64,000 nucleotides of DNA from Atrina japonica (taxonomy: Eukaryota > Mollusca > Bivalvia > Pterioida > Pinnidae). A program made the position numbers and the translations under genes. The notes below the pieces were generated by a model, which saw only the letters and a list, made by a program, of their open reading frames with translations, had not been told where the DNA came from and did not search any database. The stretch spans positions 1-64,000 of the forward strand of contig BROG01000072.1 of the NCBI GenBank assembly GCA_030159075.1. Direction: 5' to 3'. Shown one piece after another: positions 58,408 through 64,000 of this stretch (its first letter is position 1; each line of letters begins with the position of its first letter).

Positions 58408-59519
58408 TGGACCGAGCTTGATGTTGGTTGATCTAATAGTGCCGCCGTGATAGTGGACGTTTGGATAGGTTGTGTGGTTGTGGCATGGGTTGGTTGTTCT
58501 AAAAAAATATATCTCACCCCCGATGCCGAGAAATCCGAATCATTGAAAATATCCCTATTTATTGGCCAGATACCGGTACATCTAAAGAATTCAATTACAT
58601 TAGACGGAAGCGTTGCACGTGGAAGAGAGGTGCTTACAATGCCTGGAATATCATAAATTTCCATGTGGCTTTGCCAGGGTTAGCTCGCATCCAATTTATT
58701 GTTGACAAAAGTCTTGAACGGTTCATAAACAACACGATCGAGTGGCTGGAGTTTGTGTGACGTATGTGGAAGAATGGAGATTAGTGTGATGAAATTTTCT
58801 TACAAAAGTCGATGGCCAGATTGTACAGTTGTGAAATGTGATTGTCTAGGACATGAAGTGCAGGCTTTTCTGTAGATGGCTTTGAGTGACGAGAGAAAAT
58901 TTGTAAAAAGGCAAAGAAATTCTCTTTTATCCACCCTGATCCATTGGCAATGCCAATATATCCGGTAGGGGCTCATTGATAAGGGGTCCCTGTAGTTTTT
59001 ACGAGGGAAAATGAACATTGGCAATACTGATTAGCCAATGGCATTAATGACACACACCAATGTGACCAGTGTCCCCTTTTCGTCTGAAACAAATACGTCT
59101 TACTGACCTTGTCTCCTGTATGGCAAGTAGCCTACCCTATTTGATCCTGGTACTGTACTCCAGTTTCATCCATATTGTAGATTGAGTCCGGGCTGTATTG
59201 GTTCCTATCAAATACCTGTAACAGACTGATGATGAATCTATCGACATTTTGTTTATGAAAATCTTGGTGCTGGAAAGGCTGGTGTTTACAGTCACGCGCA
59301 GACAAATTGGGGCGCTGTCGGAAGCCAAGCAGCCAGTCCTTTCCTGCACATTGGTTTGTTTGTCATAAGTTGGGGCAATGGATACTGAATTTTACTACGT
59401 GATGGTATATCAGGTGAGAGAGCCAAAAGTGTTGTTCTACCCACTTGCTAGCTTGTGAACACTTGTCTATGGGTGCTGTGACCTGGATGTTTTGGCTTTT
59501 TGCATTTCTGACCTTCTTC

Positions 59520-59970
59520 TAAGCCGAACTTTCTGCCCCGATTTTAAGCGAAATTTTTTTTGTGGTAAAATCTTATTTTACCACCCTCCCGCGTGAGGAT
59601 GGTAGGTGCGAGAGGGGGCCTTTTGTGTAGACTACAGTCATGGTCACGGTCCACTAGTCCGAAGGTTCACCAATCGGAAAGTTTACCAGTTCGATCCCCT
59701 AGGCTAAGGGTCAGTTAAACGGGATTATAAGTGATCGCCCCATTATTCCGACGCCGACTAGTCTGACACCTCATAGTCCGACGCCAGTTTATTAACTAAA
59801 TGTAGTCTTACAACTCGACAATATACTGAAAATCAGTGGAGCATGCCTACACTAGCTAGACCGAACTTTCTGCCCCGATTATAACTGATTTTTTTGTGTG
59901 GTAAAACCTGATTTTACCACAAAAAATCGCTTAAAATCGGGGTAGAAATTCGGCCTATAGGCGTACTCTA
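59520..59970. mobile_element. Palindromic TIR element, ~450 bp
   Basis: The left end ccgaactttctgccccgatt then ttaagcgaaatttttttt and gtggtaaaat is inverted at the right as attttaccac, aaaaaatcgcttaa, aatcggggtagaaattcgg. A second left-type arm at 59863-59912 sits directly against the right arm, forming a near-perfect hairpin. The interior repeats gtccgac-like words. No coding capacity. Confidence 0.75.
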
Positions 59971-60175
59971 ATTAGTCTGACCCAATTTGAATTATTCATA
60001 TACTACACAATGCAGAAAATATATACATGTGATCATAATGTCGGTAATAAAATTACTTAGAAGCGATTGCCGAAATCACATGCACGTTCCGAAATTACTT
60101 GATACTAATAATCTACACCAAAGAACTCTTTTGTGATTCGGGAACGGCCTACATCTTTTGCCGGGTGCATCGATT

Positions 60176-60290
60176 TACCCAAAAGGACCCAAAAGGACCC
60201 AAAAGAACCCAAAAGGACCCAAAAGGACCCAAAAGGAACCCAAAAGGAACCCAAAAGGACCCAAAAGGAACACAAAAGGACCCAAAAGGA
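60176..60290 (+). repeat. ~10-bp tandem repeat, about 11 copies
   Basis: Unit acccaaaagg with variants of one extra base (aacccaaaagg). ORFs reading it as Lys/Pro repeats are artefacts. Confidence 0.93.
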
Positions 60291-60847
60291 GATTTTAATG
60301 TTTGTTAAATGCCCATAATTTACAATATTGTTGTTTAAAAAAATTAAAAAATCTGAAGTGTAGGGTGTTAGCCGCTATCTAAGCACGTTTTATTCATTAA
60401 AACGTACTTGATATGATAACGTTGCCCAGCTCTTGCCACGTGGAGGCCACCCATTTTAAGAGCCAAAATTTCGTAATTTTGGAAAAAACAAAAAGCCAAA
60501 GTTCCAAATTGTTATAAAATGTTATAAAATGTTAGATAAAAAAATACATTATAGAGGTAATTAATTTTGTTTAATGTAAAAAGGAAACCTTTTTTTTTTC
60601 TTATTAAAGAAATAAATAAAACGTTTACATCATTATTTTAAAAGAAAGGTTATAGAAAAAGAATAGCGAATAAATAATTTAGGTACCATAGAAATTATGT
60701 AAAAACAAGCACTAATATATACATTCATGCACCATAAACCACATATAAAAATATAATAATAATAAAAAAAAAACAACAACGAATAAATAAGTCAGACGAA
60801 CATAAATTTATAAGAGCACTAAAAGGTATTTACAAAGCACACCTATC
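60291..60847. other. Gene-free stretch
   Basis: AT-rich with several A-runs; nothing recognised. Confidence 0.4.
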
Positions 60848-61130
60848 GCATGTGGATCAAACTGTTCTTATCGCTTTTACACGACGCCCTACCAAGGCCC
60901 AGACTCAGTTTATCCAAGCATACAAGTTTTAACCAAGACAATATAATAGCAACACAATTCAAATGACAATTAAATCTACTAAAAATATTTACAAGGCACA
61001 TACATAAGCCATCGAAATTAATTCTGATTTGATTTCATTCTACAGACTCGTATGTGGATCAAACTGTTCTTATCGTTTTTAAACGACGCCCTACCAAGGC
61101 CCAGACTCAGTTTTTCCCAGCATACGAGTC
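60826..61130 (+). repeat. Imperfect tandem repeat, ~200-bp unit
   Basis: gtggatcaaactgttcttat, cgacgccctaccaaggccca and gactcagttt occur at about 60851 and 61053. Between them lies an insert with a second caaggcacatac match. Confidence 0.85.
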
Positions 61131-61184
61131 TAACAATAAATCAAACTTATTTACAGTCAAACATTTTTGATTTTTAGTCACAAT

Positions 61185-61300
61185 CGGGTAGTCATTCACA
61201 CGCTCGGGTAGTCACATTTGGTATAGTCACATCCGGTAGAGAGAAACATTCGGTACGGTCATATTTTGTATAGTCACAGTCGGGAATAGTCACAAGTGAT
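61185..61300 (+). repeat. Degenerate short tandem repeat
   Basis: Several copies of a word like tcgggtagtcaca / tcggtatagtcaca with a 15-20 base period. Confidence 0.6.
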
Positions 61301-61494
61301 TTGGGAAAGTCTAAATCGGGATTACCGCCGGGTGCGCTCTGCTCTGGGGCGTTTTCTCTGGCACGGTTTCTGGGCTACCTTCGATGTCGGTGGTACCTAT
61401 GTAATTAAAAAAAAATGGAATAATTAAAAAGATAAGATTTAGATTTAATAGTACACTGTATTGAATTAAATGATGGAATTCAATTTAAAGAGAT

Positions 61495-62922
61495 TTAATA
61501 TGAAATATTCAGATATCCATATAAATAATGCAGTGCATGGTAAATTGAAATAATTACCTGGAAGCTACATCTGGAGGACTTGATATACTGTCTCTTGTCA
61601 GCTTCAATCGGTTTTTGGGAAAGAAGTTTCCATGTTTTCCTCTTTTTCTCCGATTGGCTCATCTTCACCCAGACGTCTGGTGGTACTCGGTGCTGTTGAA
61701 GGGTGTCCTCCAAGATATAATTTCCGTTGCCATGGATCGCTCGTCTTAGGTCATTAATTTGGAAACGCGGATATTTCGTTAATTTTGGTTATCAAGTCGG
61801 GCATTTTGTGTGGCTTCCAGTCAAGGGATTGTTTTTAACCGATTGTTCATGGACTCGGAGTTATTGTTGGTCCATTGCTCTGTGACGGTTCCATTTTGTA
61901 GTGGGAGGAAAACATATTTATCCAACAATGGCTTTAAACGGGTTTGGAAATAACTTTTAAAATGTGGAAATTTGTTTAGGTATGAATCCAAGTCGGCAAT
62001 TTTTGAATCGTACGAGAAAGAGTCATCACTGTTTAAAACACCGTTTTGTCCAAAAATTGAAGACACTATAGACTCCCTGTCCTTTGAACTGCATCCCTCT
62101 TTATCTTTTAAATATCGGCGGACGTTGTCTTTCAAGTGTTTAGTACAGAGCAGGTGAATCGGGCTATCGAATGCATTTTGGATGGCTTTTTTTTATTGCT
62201 TTTTCTTCATCACTACCCACTTTTAGTCCGGACGGAAATCCCAGTTTTGAATTTAGATGTGTCAGGAATTTGTAATAGGAGTCGGTTTCTCCATCCCAGT
62301 GCAATAATGTTGGGCCAAGGAAAAATGGGATTTTGGAGAGTATCGCGCTTTATAATTTTCCTGTTTTTGTATGTAGTTGTAGTAACGAAACATGCTCCAA
62401 GGTTAAATGTCCTATCAATGCCTATAACACTGCCTTAGGGCCTACACAGTTTGTCTTTAAGTCCTCCAGCTGCTCATTCGAATAAACAATCACACTTGGG
62501 GGTTTGTTTGGTGTTGTTATCACTTCCCTAATATTATTTTCCCCATTTTGGCACATTGTAAGGGTTGCGAGGACTTCGTCTGCGATGTTGGTAAGTTTGA
62601 GGTTGTTCTGGTCTTTTTTGGATTCCCTGTACACTTTGTCTGTTATTTGTTTTGCATTTGGTGCATTTAGGGAATCGTCCATCATCATCTGATTGCTAGT
62701 TTTTATTGGCATCTGGTGTTGTGTCTTTGTAATTGCAGCAGCTGTTCGGAGAATTTGTGGATCTGTCCGGGAATAGGCTTCATTGGTCACAGCTTTGTAT
62801 GCACTGTCTACTGTCATGAATCTGTTGTGTGGCAGGGATTGGACGGTGTTGGGTTCTTCGATTTCTGTATCTGGGTTTGGTGCACAGTCTCCCTTATTCA
62901 CGGATAGGACTATACAAGACAC
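61495..62922 (-). pseudogene. MULE-like transposase remnant, frameshifted
   Basis: Read on the - strand across several frames. 62422-62922 encodes an N-terminal part (TPNKPPSVIVYSNEQLEDLK near its end). It continues as GSVIGIDRTFNLGACFVTTT (near 62420; first Asp) and, after a shift, FLGPTLLHWDGETDSYYKF (near 62315), GSDEEKAI, LLCTKHLKDNVRRYLKDKEG (near 62150 to 62075), and VTEQWTNNNSESMNNRLK (near 61850). A last piece, QHRVPPDVWVKMSQSEKKRK, lies at 61600-61690. The order Asp - WDGE - LLCTKH - WTNNNSES resembles MULE-type transposases of invertebrates; the family assignment rests on memory. At least two frameshifts (in an A-run near 62190 and near 62320) make it inactive. Confidence 0.7.
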
Positions 62923-63170
62923 GCTAATTATACTGAGTCCGTGTTACTTTGATTAAATTATTATTATAATTAATTGCTCTTTATTCATCTTCATCGAGTT
63001 TGAATTGGATGTTACGACCATTTATCCGTAATTTGATATATGTTCACTTTATTAATTCAATAAGTATTTGTCAAATATTAAACATGACGTAGTGTAATTA
63101 ATATTGTAATTGTCCAAGGTTTCGTTATTTAAAGGACAATATCATTCAATCTTCATCAGAAATAATAAAT

Positions 63171-63743
63171 ATGTCAAAAACAGCGCTACTAGGAGATAGT
63201 TACGTCAAAAGACTTGGTAGATTTTGTGATGGTTTTTTGGGTGTACCTGGTGAATGTCGTTTTTATGGTGTTGGAGGAATGAGAGCCGATAGGGTGGATC
63301 AGAGGGTTTTTTGTGCATTGCTGGAATTTCAACCAGAAACAGTGTTTGTGTGTATAGGTGGAAACGACATTAGTATGAATTCCAGTCCACGACAGACTTT
63401 TGAGGATATTAACGAAATAGTGAACATTCTTACTAACAATGGTACCAAAAACGTGTATATCGGCGAAATAATGACAAGGGGACAGTTTTCCAGATCACCA
63501 GGCCTGACGAAAGAAATGTTCGACAAGAAGAGGAAACTCATCAACAAAAACTTGAAAAAGAAATACGGACGATTCTTTGTGACATTTAGTGATATTCATT
63601 TCCCGGACCACTACCATAAGGATAAGGTGCACCTAAACACTGACAGAACTGTGAGGGATTCGGTGCCCGGAATGAACGATATCAATGGACGTCAAAATGT
63701 TGAACGACACATTTCGGTAAGACGGACGTTAGACAACAAGTAA
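63171..63743 (+). CDS. SGNH-hydrolase-like protein (190 aa)
   Basis: An intact ORF with the four SGNH signature blocks in order: LLGDSYV (Ser10), GVGGMRAD (Gly35/36 region), CIGGNDIS (Asn65) and DKVHLN (Asp151, His154). The spacing fits a compact single-domain esterase or lipase-like fold of ~190 residues. No signal peptide. The substrate is unknown. It starts 249 bases from the 5' end of the MULE-like remnant and is divergent to it, so both may belong to one transposon, or the ORF may be a piece of a retroelement ORF1, some of which carry esterase domains. The start Met has a fair context (aatatgtc). The intact frame beside a broken transposase is notable. Confidence 0.72.
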   Translation: MSKTALLGDSYVKRLGRFCDGFLGVPGECRFYGVGGMRADRVDQRVFCALLEFQPETVFVCIGGNDISMNSSPRQTFEDINEIVNILTNNGTKNVYIGEIMTRGQFSRSPGLTKEMFDKKRKLINKNLKKKYGRFFVTFSDIHFPDHYHKDKVHLNTDRTVRDSVPGMNDINGRQNVERHISVRRTLDNK

Positions 63744-64000
63744 TACAGGGCAAGTTTGGAGCCGACAGATCGTTTGCACTTAGAAAAATATTTAAAAAAC
63801 AAAACAAAACTAGAAATATGTATTGAATGTGCACGCAGAATACATGTTCATAGATAATATTTTTTCTAAGACTTTTTCGGAAATAAAACGTAAATGTTAT
63901 CGTGAACGATGTGGAGGGTTTAGCAACAACGTAATACTGGAAATTTTTGACGTCGCACATTGCGCCGCCTGACAAAACTTGTTGTTACTAATTATTCATT
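63744..64000. other. Gene-free end of the window
   Basis: AT-rich; AATAAA at 63882-63887 could end the transcript of the SGNH-like ORF. Confidence 0.4.

Larger units (their letters stand above)
57289..59400 (-). pseudogene. Decayed pogo/Tigger-type (DDE_1) transposase
   Basis: Pieces read in several - strand frames, in order: RQRPNLSARD (about 59290), YNMDETGVQYQ (first catalytic Asp, near 59165), FSLVKTTGTPYQ, TGYIGIANGSGWIKENFFAF, VLDNHISQLYNLAIDFC (second Asp, near 58840), LPHTSHKLQPLDRVVYEPF (third Asp, near 58735), then NVIEFFRCTGIWPINRDIFN (58560-58625). A Ser/Thr/Pro-rich segment (57651-58440) follows, then FCIICMEAYI, EEWNQCMKCGYWAYEECT (57350-57460), a PHD/RING-like Cys-rich end seen in invertebrate transposases of this kind. 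Frameshifts are numerous and a SINE is inserted at 58139. It would have cut and pasted DNA; it is dead now. No HTH/CENPB N-terminus was found, and no TIRs could be assigned. Confidence 0.82.

Overview
The window is animal nuclear DNA, most likely from a bivalve mollusc. The evidence is a spliced RAD54L gene with GT..AG introns, tRNA-headed SINEs, Penelope-like retroelements (PLEs) of a kind abundant in molluscs, foldback MITEs, long AT, CT and AAT microsatellites, and AT-rich intergenic DNA. The phylum comes from repeat types recognised by eye, so it is an inference.

Layout. 1-8583: the 3' half of RAD54L (seven exons, + strand), with introns holding a SINE, a MITE fragment, a dispersed repeat and a ~680 bp tandem duplication. 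8.6-17 kb: no gene seen; SINEs, MITEs, and a 33-bp minisatellite that grew out of a PLE 3' tail. 17-52 kb: a cluster of six small intronless genes of one family that I do not recognise, three on + (17090, 21773, 27030) then three on - (38722, 46275, 51713), plus one broken copy. Each protein has an N-terminal four-ligand motif (C-x-H-x10-C-x2-C, or CxxC-x9-CxxC in one), a central V-x-W-(A) motif and a C-terminal ILK(H/K)(K/R) motif followed by hydrophobic residues. Inserted among them are a near full-length PLE with GIY-YIG upstream of the reverse transcriptase (29358-32583), several 5'-truncated PLE copies, MITEs and a second minisatellite built from the PLE end. 42-52 kb consists largely of diverged segmental duplications, each once carrying a family gene; at least one has lost it. 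53-64 kb: more PLE tails, a decayed pogo/Tigger transposase with a SINE in it, a palindromic TIR element, a decayed MULE-like transposase and, divergently beside it, an intact SGNH-hydrolase-like ORF.

How the parts relate. RAD54L is a conserved homologous-recombination gene and appears unrelated to the rest. The small-gene cluster is the main candidate for an undescribed system: a three-motif family in birth-and-death evolution, with TATA-box promoters, histidine-rich expansions in two members and possible phosphatase-docking motifs. The two minisatellites and the solo tails show how one PLE family has shaped the local sequence. Functions given for the small family are hypotheses; no homology search could be run.
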